In this document: positions 1-5,102 of the stretch, piece by piece | How the letters are laid out: each line of letters begins with the position of its first letter | Position numbering within the stretch: position 1 is the first letter of the stretch | NCBI GenBank assembly: GCA_010671965.1 | Contig: JAAHIC010000388.1 | Location: 1 to 5,102 of the forward strand | From: Leptolyngbya sp. SIO4C5 | GTDB taxonomy: Bacteria > Cyanobacteriota > Cyanobacteriia > Phormidesmidales > Phormidesmidaceae | Length of the DNA stretch: 5,102 bases | Direction: 5' to 3' | Made by a program: the position numbers and the translations under genes | The notes under the pieces: model-generated | Told to the model about the DNA's origin: nothing | What the model saw: only the letters and a program-made list of their open reading frames with translations | The model's database searches: none

Positions 1-117
1 TCGCTGTTGCGTTCGATTACTATCAATTTGCTCCGACTGAATGGGTTCAAGTCGGTCACGGCCGCTCTACGGGAGCTTGCCAACCAAGTTGAGAAGATTT
101 TTCGTTTCCTACAATGA
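1..117 (+). CDS. C-terminal fragment of an IS transposase (ISAs1-like)
   Basis: The plus-strand frame is open from the first base and stops at TGA 115-117, giving 38 residues that begin SLLRSITINLLRLNGF and end EKIFRFLQ. An arginine, a hydrophobic run with INLLR, then NGF and a final amphipathic helix is how I remember the C-terminus of cyanobacterial DDE transposases of the ISAs1/IS4 group. This part lies after the catalytic residues, so no DDE motif can be checked. The gene continues to the left of the window, so it may be intact. It converges with the membrane-protein gene, with only one base between the two stop codons. Transposase identity is fairly likely; the family name is less certain and rests partly on the CCCTG found just downstream. 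Confidence 0.6.
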   Translation, partial: SLLRSITINLLRLNGFKSVTAALRELANQVEKIFRFLQ

Positions 118-127
118 ATCAACCCTG
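1..127 (+). mobile_element. Right end of an insertion sequence (partial)
   Basis: Ten bases after the transposase stop codon the sequence reads CCCTG (123-127). Read inward from the outside this is CAGGGTTGATTCATTGTAGG, and ISAs1-family terminal repeats typically begin CAGGG. I place the IS boundary at 127, with the host sequence beginning GGGCAAGCGG at 128. The left end of the IS and the other copy of any target-site duplication are outside the window, so the boundary is inferred. If it is right, the IS cuts into the neighbouring minus-strand gene. Confidence 0.5.
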
Positions 128-679
128 GGGCAAGCGGTAGATGGTGTAACTGATAACCAAGTATTTCCAGGCGAGGATACCGACGAAATAGCTATAGATA
201 ATAATGGTGGGCACCGTTAGCATTTGGAAAATAAATTTCCAGATACCTTCACTGATTAATGCTTGGAAGTTAAGAGTAGTGCCGTAGTAAATGCTCATCA
301 AGAGTACTGCAGAAGCACCTGAAAGAAGTCGTAAGGGGTGATTGAGCTGAGTAGTGAGCCTCTGATAAAAAATGGGAGTTGACACATCTGTTTGTCTAGC
401 ACCAAGAAAAGCAGTGCTGGAAAATATCTGGTGAAGTTTATGGGGTAATTCCGCAAACAGCAGATTACAACAGAGGATAGATAACAGAAATCCTAGTTCA
501 GTCAAAATTCGAGCCGAGTCTACCAATGCAAAAGGCAGCGTCCTGGAGTCAATGTATTGCACTAGTGCTCTGGAGAAGAAGACACCTGGAATAATGAGCC
601 AGTAAAGCTTAAAGAAACAGGCGTCAAACTGATTTTTGACGACGATGATGTCTGGGTGTGTGACTTGCTCAAAATCCAT
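119..679 (-). CDS. Multi-pass membrane protein downstream of hsdS, probably 3'-truncated by an IS
   Basis: This encodes a 186-residue protein that I cannot assign to a named family. The start is ATG at 679: a GAGGG Shine-Dalgarno lies 7 nt upstream, whereas the longer frame to 742 would add an Arg/Trp-rich tail overlapping hsdS. Hydrophobic stretches suggest membrane spans at about residues 22-40, 60-77, 117-134 and 150-178. A polar loop at about 78-116 lies between spans 2 and 3. No signal peptide or catalytic motif is evident. It begins 22 nt after the hsdS stop, so co-transcription with hsdMS is likely. Its base composition is far poorer in GC than hsdM (23 of 60 bases are G or C at 241-300). 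The final residues Q-G and the stop fall inside the presumed IS end (119-127), so the native C-terminus has probably been lost. It may now be a pseudogene, or it may be a stable short form. Confidence 0.65.
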   Translation of the reverse strand: MDFEQVTHPDIIVVKNQFDACFFKLYWLIIPGVFFSRALVQYIDSRTLPFALVDSARILTELGFLLSILCCNLLFAELPHKLHQIFSSTAFLGARQTDVSTPIFYQRLTTQLNHPLRLLSGASAVLLMSIYYGTTLNFQALISEGIWKFIFQMLTVPTIIIYSYFVGILAWKYLVISYTIYRLPQG

Positions 680-686
680 AGTTAAG

Positions 687-691
687 CCCTC
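687..691 (-). promoter_or_regulatory. Ribosome binding site of the membrane-protein gene
   Basis: On the minus strand GAGGG sits 7 nt before the ATG at 679. It is the best Shine-Dalgarno match in the window and decides the start in favour of 679 rather than 742. It lies in the 22-nt gap after hsdS. Confidence 0.6.
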
Positions 692-701
692 ACAAACATA
701 G

Positions 702-1973
702 CTATGCTGCCTCCATCGCCCCCGCCCTCTCCACTGGCGCATCGCCCACCTCAGCCGTCAGCTCGCCAGAGAACGCCCTTTGCAAAATCGACTGCTTGAG
801 TTCGTTGAGGGCAGCGAGTTTTTGTTGGTAGATAGCTTCGAGGCGTTGGGTTTCGGCTTCAAATGCATCGATTTTTTCAACCAGCTCTTTCTGAATAGCC
901 AGTTTTGGAAGAGCTACAGGCAAATTCTGAACGATGCTTTTATTGATTTTCCTCATCGTAGGATTTGCACCTTGGGCACTACTGGAAATCAGCTCTCGCA
1001 TTTCACGAGTCCGATAGTGCCAGTAGACGAATCTGCGATCTGCTTGCCGAGGATCAACTTGCATTTTCATGATCAAGTCACAGCAAATTGTTGGTTCAGT
1101 TAGTTCCTCGCAGATTGCAACGTGCCCGACTAGCTCTCTAGTGTTACTTCGAGTAATGAGAAATTCTCCATCTTTAAGCCAGTAATGAGCATCTGGCTTA
1201 GTTAGAGCACTGGTATGTTTCACTTTGTCCTTATCAAACTGAAACCCGGTGACAGAGGACAGGGTTAGAACAGGAATTCCAGTGTCTGAATGATTTTTTG
1301 CGGGCGGTGACCAACCATTCCGCGGCTGAACTGACAATATTTCTTGCAGCTTCTTCTCTACCCAATCATCGCCTTTGCGGATGAAGATGGCATTCAGGTA
1401 GCTTTCAAAGAGTTCGCGGGCGTTGGCGAGGTTCTTTTCGGTGTTGGCGATCGCGCCATCAATCCCCTCAAACGCCTCATCCAATATTGCCACAATCCGC
1501 TTCTGCTCAGCGATCGGCGGAAGTGAGATAGTCAAAGCCTTTGTATCAGGCACTCTCATATGCTGGACAGTGGACCCTGAGGCGAAAGACTGTATTTGAT
1601 CCCGTAAATCCTTTGATTGAAAGGTGTACAGTAAAAACTTGTTGTATAGCTTTTTGGGATCAGTTCTATAGGAGACGATCCGTTGTCCTAAGAAGACATT
1701 ATCATCCGTCAGGAGCATGCCGACTTCTCCCATGGGGGCTTCACGAGTCAGTAAGACATCTCCTGGCTTAGGAACCTGACGCCTCGTCCACTGCCGATAG
1801 ACCTCTTCTGTGACGTATTTCACAGAATCAAGACTGATCCGCCCATGGCGAATGTTAGTTGTCCGAATCATCTTGTAAGGCGATGGTTCATCAATTTTCG
1901 GAGCTGTTTTGTTAATGCAGTCGATAATTGACTCGCAGACTTCTGAAATACAGACACGCTTCCAAGGACTCAC
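702..1973 (-). CDS. hsdS: Type I restriction-modification system specificity subunit HsdS
   Basis: HsdS is the DNA-recognition subunit of a type I system. It joins two HsdM subunits to form the methyltransferase, with HsdR added for cleavage. The 423-residue length is normal and the layout is the standard duplicated one. Target recognition domain 1 covers residues 1-150, with KPGDVLLTREAP at 69-80. A conserved helix follows at 151-198 (LPPIAEQKRIVAILDEAF), then target recognition domain 2 at about 199-352. A second conserved helix spans 353-404 (LPKLAIQKELVEKIDAFE, then LNELKQSILQRAFSGEL). The start is GTG at 1973, whose GTGA overlaps the hsdM stop. A GGGGGA Shine-Dalgarno-like run (1979-1984) lies 5 nt upstream, so translation is probably coupled. 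Domain 2 DNA is AT-richer than the helix-coding DNA. The target sequence cannot be predicted from the protein alone. Confidence 0.95.
   Translation of the reverse strand: MSPWKRVCISEVCESIIDCINKTAPKIDEPSPYKMIRTTNIRHGRISLDSVKYVTEEVYRQWTRRQVPKPGDVLLTREAPMGEVGMLLTDDNVFLGQRIVSYRTDPKKLYNKFLLYTFQSKDLRDQIQSFASGSTVQHMRVPDTKALTISLPPIAEQKRIVAILDEAFEGIDGAIANTEKNLANARELFESYLNAIFIRKGDDWVEKKLQEILSVQPRNGWSPPAKNHSDTGIPVLTLSSVTGFQFDKDKVKHTSALTKPDAHYWLKDGEFLITRSNTRELVGHVAICEELTEPTICCDLIMKMQVDPRQADRRFVYWHYRTREMRELISSSAQGANPTMRKINKSIVQNLPVALPKLAIQKELVEKIDAFEAETQRLEAIYQQKLAALNELKQSILQRAFSGELTAEVGDAPVERAGAMEAA
1447..1454. repeat. HIP1 core GCGATCGC within hsdS
   Basis: This palindromic octamer is greatly over-represented in many cyanobacterial genomes. 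It lies in the DNA for the conserved central helix of HsdS and supports a cyanobacterial host. Confidence 0.7.
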
Positions 1974-3421
1974 AACATTCCCCCAATTCCAGCCAAAATC
2001 TCCGCACTCTCCCGATCCAGCGCCGCAATCTCATCCATGATTTCCTGGGGGTCGCGGAGGGGGACCTCTTCCGAGGCGTTGGGGTTCTTCACCGACAGGT
2101 CAAAGGTTTCGGGGTCAACGTCTTCCAAATCCAGAAACCAGGACTTTTCCGTCTCCGCAAACGTCGCCTGGAGGTCCACAAACTCCTTCAGGTCATCGTC
2201 ATTTAGCGGGTTAGTTTTGCCCAGGCTGCGTCCGGGGTCGAGCTGGTAGTACCAGATCTTCTCCGTCGGCTGGCCCTTCTCAAAAAACAGCACCACCGTC
2301 TTTACCCCCGCCCCAATGAACGTGCCGCCGGGGCAGTCGAGCACCGTGTGCAGGTTGCAGCTCGACAGCAGCTCTCGCCGGATGGCGCGGGAGGCATTGT
2401 CAGAGTTCGACAGAAACGTGTTTTTGATCACCACCGCCGCTCTGCCGCTCTGCTTCAGCATCTTGATGAAGTGCTGCAAAAACAGGAATGCCGTTTCCCC
2501 CGTTTTGATGGGGAAGTTTTGCTGCACCTCCTTTCGCTCCTTACCCCCAAACGGCGGATTCGCCAGAATCACATCAAAGCGGTTCTTGTCCTGCACGTCG
2601 CTGAGGTTTTCCGTCAGGGTGTTGGTGTGAATGATGTTCGGCGCATCGATGCCATGCAAAATCATGTTCATGATGCCGATGACATAGGCCAGGCTCTTTT
2701 TCTCTTTGCCCGTAAAGGTGCGGGTTTGCAGATCTTCGAGCTGCTGGGTCGTGAGCTGGCCCCGGCGCAGGTACTCATAGCTCTCACACAAAAAGCCTGC
2801 TGAGCCGCAGGCCCCATCGTAAATGGTCTCCCCCAGTTGGGGCCGCACCACCTGAATCATGGCGCGGATCAGCGGACGCGGCGTGTAATACTCGCCGCCG
2901 TTGCGCCCGGCGTTGCCCATGTTTTTGATTTTGGCCTCATACAGGTGCGAGAGTTCGTGCTTCTCCTCCTGAGAGCCAAACCGCAGCTCGTCGATGTACT
3001 CCAGCGCATCCCGCAGGCTGTAGCCGCTCTGAAACTTGTTTTTGATTTCGCTAAAAATCTCGCCAATCTTGTACTCGACAGTGTCTGAGCTGCTGGCCCG
3101 CTGCTTAAACCCCTGCAAATAGGGAAACAGTGCCGTATTCACAAAATCGATCAGATCGTCGCCAATCAGCACGTGGTCATGGTCGATCTCTCCGTCCGCC
3201 GTTTTCGGAGCAGCCCAGCTCGACCAGCGATAGCCCCCCTCCAGCAAATAGATATACTCTTTGCCTAGTAGCTCTGCCTCTAGCGCCCGTTCCTGCTCCA
3301 GGTCGTCTAGATACTTCAGAAACAGTAGCCACGAGGTCTGCTCGGTATAGTCCAGCTCCGTCGTGCAGCCCGCCTCCTTCCAGAGCACATCATCGATATT
3401 TCTAAAAGTCTGCTCGAACAT
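1970..3421 (-). CDS. hsdM: Type I restriction-modification system methyltransferase subunit HsdM
   Basis: HsdM transfers a methyl group from S-adenosylmethionine to the N6 of adenine in the site chosen by HsdS. The 483-residue protein has the usual parts in order. The N-terminal helical HsdM domain opens with MFEQTFRNIDDVLWKEAG and runs to about 150. GEYYTPR (176-182) leads into the catalytic domain. The AdoMet-binding motif I is YDGACGSAGF (201-210), a variant of the common DPACGTGGF. The catalytic motif IV is NPPF (288-291), and PGGTFIGAGVKTVVLFFEKG follows at 364-383. Nothing essential is missing and no frameshift is seen, so activity is expected. The ATG at 3421 fits the family N-terminus exactly, although no Shine-Dalgarno precedes it. 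It overlaps hsdS by 4 nt. The gene is GC-rich (37 of 60 bases at 2281-2340), unlike the downstream membrane gene. Confidence 0.96.
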   Translation of the reverse strand: MFEQTFRNIDDVLWKEAGCTTELDYTEQTSWLLFLKYLDDLEQERALEAELLGKEYIYLLEGGYRWSSWAAPKTADGEIDHDHVLIGDDLIDFVNTALFPYLQGFKQRASSSDTVEYKIGEIFSEIKNKFQSGYSLRDALEYIDELRFGSQEEKHELSHLYEAKIKNMGNAGRNGGEYYTPRPLIRAMIQVVRPQLGETIYDGACGSAGFLCESYEYLRRGQLTTQQLEDLQTRTFTGKEKKSLAYVIGIMNMILHGIDAPNIIHTNTLTENLSDVQDKNRFDVILANPPFGGKERKEVQQNFPIKTGETAFLFLQHFIKMLKQSGRAAVVIKNTFLSNSDNASRAIRRELLSSCNLHTVLDCPGGTFIGAGVKTVVLFFEKGQPTEKIWYYQLDPGRSLGKTNPLNDDDLKEFVDLQATFAETEKSWFLDLEDVDPETFDLSVKNPNASEEVPLRDPQEIMDEIAALDRESAEILAGIGGML

Positions 3422-3437
3422 GGAGAGTGGCGGCTAG

Positions 3438-3455
3438 TTAATCAGTACTGATCAA
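3438..3455. promoter_or_regulatory. Near-perfect 18-bp palindrome in the hsdM leader, possible operator
   Basis: The sequence TTAATCAGTACTGATCAA is self-complementary at 16 of 18 positions, with a perfect 12-bp core ATCAGTACTGAT (3441-3452). It ends 17 nt upstream of the hsdM ATG. Placement and symmetry fit a dimeric helix-turn-helix repressor site. No candidate regulator gene is visible in the window. It could also be a chance palindrome. Confidence 0.4.
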
Positions 3456-3465
3456 GGGTACAGGC

Positions 3466-3494
3466 TCTAGACCCGCCAGACAGGGTAAGGGCAA
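3466..3494 (-). promoter_or_regulatory. Weak candidate promoter for hsdM-hsdS
   Basis: On the minus strand TTGCCC (3494-3489) and TCTAGA (3471-3466) are separated by 17 nt, matching the sigma70 consensus at 4 of 6 and 3 of 6 positions. Transcription would begin near 3459, just before the palindrome at 3438-3455, which would then sit over the first transcribed bases. The match is weak, and other starts further upstream in this 428-nt gap are possible. Confidence 0.2.
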
Positions 3495-3506
3495 TAATTT
3501 TTACCC
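3483..3506. repeat. Short inverted repeat GGGTAA-N12-TTACCC
   Basis: A perfect 6-bp dyad with an AT-rich 12-nt centre lies 61 nt upstream of hsdM and overlaps the candidate -35 box. It may be a protein-binding site or a chance match. A stem this short is weak evidence. Confidence 0.25.
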
Positions 3507-3538
3507 AACTCAAAAGAAAAATTCAGTTAGAAGCTGCC

Positions 3539-3577
3539 CTGTTTCTTTCCAGTTCGCGCATGGACTGACAGAAACAG
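3539..3577. repeat. Imperfect inverted repeat upstream of hsdM
   Basis: CTGTTTCTTTCCAGT (3539-3553) is nearly the reverse complement of ACTGACAGAAACAG (3564-3577). The outer 8 bp and inner 4 bp are perfect, with one mismatch and one extra base between, around the loop TCGCGCATGG. It lies about 118-156 nt upstream of the hsdM start. No T-run follows directly on either strand, so it is not a classical terminator. It may be a regulatory hairpin, a binding site or part of a small mobile repeat. Confidence 0.4.
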
Positions 3578-3646
3578 CCGCTCAGATTGGCAACAAAAAA
3601 GCGGCCGCAGAGGCGCTAAGAGAGGCAGATTGGGTGTGAGGTCGCT

Positions 3647-3837
3647 GTCGGGTGGTCTTGCTCTAGCGGGTTGGCTGCTGGGTGAGCGTCGGGTGGGGCG
3701 TCAGGTGTGTCAGGCTCTTGATCTTTCAATGCTTTCAGCCTGTTGTTCTGCGGTGTCGGTTAGCTTGTCAGGTGTCGGGTGTCAGGTGTCGGATTAGGGG
3801 TTTAGCTAGCGGCTGCAGCCACCCGACAAGCCCGACA
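3647..3837 (+). repeat. Cluster of degenerate GTCRGGT heptamers
   Basis: Units matching GTCGGGT or GTCAGGT occur at 3647, 3688, 3700 and 3709 (GTCAGGC), with a weaker GTCGGT at 3755. Four units stand head-to-tail without gaps at 3767-3794, and two inverted units lie at 3820-3827 and 3829-3836. That gives about 11 copies in 191 bp. Short heptanucleotide tandem repeats (STRRs) are known from cyanobacterial genomes, but this unit is not one of the STRR units I recall. Iterons for a replication or partition protein are an alternative, given the adjacent ATPase gene. Confidence 0.65.
3773..3837 (-). repeat. Large imperfect stem-loop just after the ATPase stop codon
   Basis: Bases 3780-3788 can pair with 3820-3828 (one A/C mismatch, which becomes a U-G wobble in the minus-strand RNA). 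Bases 3773-3779 pair with 3831-3837 after a 2-nt bulge. The loop contains the perfect palindrome GGCTGCAGCC (3811-3820), whose last base overlaps the stem. In the ATPase transcript the fold would begin 12 nt after the stop codon. No T-run follows, so it may stabilise the 3' end or act as a Rho-type or processing signal rather than an intrinsic terminator. Confidence 0.35.
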
Positions 3838-3849
3838 GCATCCTGATGA

Positions 3850-5094
3850 TTACTGGGGACAAAAGTAGCGGTCGTCTTTGCGGGTAAGCCGTTTATCCTC
3901 AGTCACCAGACCTTCTAAAAAGTCGCGGATATCAGTGGAGGTCAGTCCCCGAAATAGCGGCGAGCCTGAGCGCATAATGTCACGAGCCGTTATCCCTTTT
4001 TCTGTTCGCTTCTGAGCTAGCTCCACAATTTTGTCGCACACTTGCTGATACAGATCAGGTTCATCATTGCTGTCACCACCCGCCATCGCAGCAGCAGGTT
4101 GAACCGCTTGATACTGGGCTTCTAACTGTCCTCGGACATCTGGCGACGGCTCAATCCGAGTGCGACTATCCCGGTCAATATTGCTGTAGTTATTTAGCGG
4201 CACCATCGGGAACCAATCCCGCTGCTTTGAACAATAGAAAGCCCGATTGACAGGACTCTCCCCGACTAGCTCCTGAACGTAGGAGACACCCTCTTTAGGC
4301 GGCGGGATGAACTTGGTAGAGGTGAGGCTATCCACATAGCCCACGTCCTCACCCGTGACGATCGCCACGGCCCTAAACATTGAGCGCGTCCCCCCGGTGA
4401 CGGCCAGGTCTGCAGCATGAGCCGTCTGAGAAACACACCAAACGTGAGACTGGGTAGCATCGCCCATGCTGGTAAAGCTTTCAATCCGGTACCAAAACGT
4501 TTTGAACGATGCCCCCTTGTCGTCACAGCGCTTTAGCGTTTGGCTGAGGTGCTTACATTCATCAACTACCAGCAGCTTTGGCCCCTGCATCTGGAAAAAC
4601 TCGTCAATGCAGTCATTGACCCACTTAGCCACGCGGCTAGGACTCCAGTGCAGCGTCTCTTCGGCAAAGACCTTGTAGCAGCCCTGCCAGTAGCCCTGCT
4701 CATCTGGAGAGCCTTTAGGGTCAATCGCCACAATGCGGGCAGGCGATCGCCTCTGAATAGCCCTCAGCGCATTGCTCAATAAGATGCCTTTGCCACTGCC
4801 AGGCTTACCCACAATCAGCGTGTTCTGAACGTGGGTAGCCATGTCGTCAGCGATGTTATAGCCGCTGCCAGCTTGGACGAGCGCCGTCTGCTGGTGTACC
4901 AATTCAGCGGCAACAGGCAACGCATTAAGCCGGGTATTACTGCCAATGGGCGATCGCTGTGGCTCTCCCACTAGTGGTTCTGTCTGGCTAGAATCGGTTT
5001 GAAGTGCCTGTTGCTGGGCTGCCTGACGCAGGCGTTTGAAATCATCCTCGTTAGCCAGCACGTATTCAGCCACTTCCGCTGCATCCACTGACAT
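3850..5094 (-). CDS. FtsK/HerA-superfamily P-loop ATPase with C-terminal winged-helix-like region
   Basis: The residue numbers here count from a TTG at 5097 immediately before the ATG at 5094. The frame stays open to the window edge, so the gene may start further right and the N-terminus is unsettled. Walker A is GKPGSGKG (97-104). RIVAIDPKGS (121-130) is the D-x-K-G strand seen in FtsK, VirD4 and HerA proteins. Walker B is KLLVVDE (174-180), and a VSQTAHA segment (222-228) resembles the S/T-Q sensor of the superfamily. A linker of low complexity (about 320-346) leads to a helical region at 348-415 with a winged-helix look (GITARDIMRSG, then TSTDIRDFLEGLV). There are no membrane spans, unlike FtsK or VirD4 themselves. 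Such ATPases move or handle DNA on plasmids and integrative elements, but the exact role here is unknown. It runs in the same direction as hsdM but 428 nt away, so it is probably a separate unit. Confidence 0.8.
   Translation of the reverse strand: MSVDAAEVAEYVLANEDDFKRLRQAAQQQALQTDSSQTEPLVGEPQRSPIGSNTRLNALPVAAELVHQQTALVQAGSGYNIADDMATHVQNTLIVGKPGSGKGILLSNALRAIQRRSPARIVAIDPKGSPDEQGYWQGCYKVFAEETLHWSPSRVAKWVNDCIDEFFQMQGPKLLVVDECKHLSQTLKRCDDKGASFKTFWYRIESFTSMGDATQSHVWCVSQTAHAADLAVTGGTRSMFRAVAIVTGEDVGYVDSLTSTKFIPPPKEGVSYVQELVGESPVNRAFYCSKQRDWFPMVPLNNYSNIDRDSRTRIEPSPDVRGQLEAQYQAVQPAAAMAGGDSNDEPDLYQQVCDKIVELAQKRTEKGITARDIMRSGSPLFRGLTSTDIRDFLEGLVTEDKRLTRKDDRYFCPQ
4742..4751. repeat. Complete HIP1 element GGCGATCGCC in the ATPase gene
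   Basis: This is the full 10-bp palindromic form of the cyanobacterial HIP1 repeat, lying in the coding sequence near Walker A. It suggests that this gene has resided in a cyanobacterial genome for some time. Confidence 0.75.
4950..4957. repeat. HIP1 core GCGATCGC in the ATPase gene
   Basis: This is the third copy of the octamer in the window, in the 5' part of the ATPase coding region. Confidence 0.7.
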
Positions 5095-5102
5095 CAACAG
5101 TT

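Larger units (their letters stand above)
3422..3849. other. 428-nt intergenic region between the ATPase gene and hsdM
   Basis: No convincing gene is seen on either strand. The left half (3422-3580) holds several dyads and probably the hsdMS promoter. The right half (3640-3840) is G/T-skewed on the plus strand (30 G against 12 C at 3641-3700) and carries the GTCRGGT heptamer cluster. A plus-strand frame is open from 3442 to 3636 but has no ATG or GTG start. Its last residues (LTETAAQIGNKKAAAEAL and onward) look helical and could be a gene relic. Confidence 0.6.

Noticed and set aside
680..742. N-terminal extension of the membrane-protein frame to 742
   Set aside because: It overlaps the hsdS 3' end, adds an Arg/Trp-rich tail typical of shadow translation, and the GAGGG site points to the ATG at 679.
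780..1103. 107-codon plus-strand frame opposite hsdS
   Set aside because: It is antisense to the second recognition domain and the C-terminal helix of HsdS, so it is explained as a shadow.
2348..2803. 151-codon plus-strand frame opposite hsdM
   Set aside because: It lies fully antisense to the conserved catalytic part of HsdM and has a shadow-like composition rich in Arg, His, Gln and Val. No recognised motif is present.
3442..3460. NtcA box (GTA-N8-TAC) in the hsdM leader
   Set aside because: GTAC and GTAC are present at 3445 and 3457, but the spacing between GTA and TAC is 11 nt rather than 8.
3647..3794. CRISPR-like array
   Set aside because: Units are only 7 nt, either directly adjacent or irregularly spaced, with no spacers of uniform length and no cas genes.
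3730..3801. Short plus-strand peptide starting ATG at about 3733
   Set aside because: It has about 23 codons, no ribosome binding site, and simply translates the heptamer repeats.
3773..3837. Intrinsic terminator of the ATPase gene
   Set aside because: The stem can form, but no U-run follows on the minus strand, so I list it only as a stem-loop.

Overview
The window most likely comes from a cyanobacterium. Three copies of the octamer GCGATCGC (the core of the cyanobacterial HIP1 repeat) fall within 5.1 kb, one of them in the full GGCGATCGCC form. The gene content looks accessory: a restriction-modification locus, an insertion-sequence remnant and a plasmid-style pumping ATPase. It could be a plasmid or a chromosomal island; the sequence alone does not decide. 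All genes except the IS fragment are on the minus strand, so the functional order runs from right to left.

Right part (3850 to the right edge): a FtsK/HerA-type P-loop ATPase with a C-terminal winged-helix-like tail. Its true N-terminus may lie outside the window. Its 3' flank (about 3640-3840) is a G/T-skewed noncoding stretch carrying a degenerate heptamer repeat, GTCRGGT, including four units in exact tandem and two inverted units that can fold back on the tandem block.

Middle (702-3640): a type I restriction-modification pair, hsdM then hsdS, overlapping by 4 nt (GTGA). Both look intact. The hsdM leader contains an almost perfect 18-bp palindrome placed like an operator, plus other dyads further up. 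No hsdR is present on either side within the window.

Left part (1-679): 22 nt after hsdS, with a good Shine-Dalgarno, lies an AT-rich gene for a 186-residue membrane protein that is probably co-transcribed with hsdMS. Its reading frame runs into the end of an insertion sequence. The first 117 bases encode the C-terminus of a transposase on the plus strand, and the IS appears to end in CCCTG at 127. The last two residues and the stop codon of the membrane gene are therefore probably supplied by the IS, which suggests a 3' truncation and possibly a split between hsdMS and a distal hsdR.

How the parts work together: HsdM and HsdS should form a site-specific adenine methyltransferase. Without hsdR the locus would be an orphan methylase, unless hsdR lies beyond the IS. 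The membrane protein has no recognised function. The most useful leads are the IS junction, the missing hsdR, the palindrome at the hsdM start and the heptamer repeat cluster.
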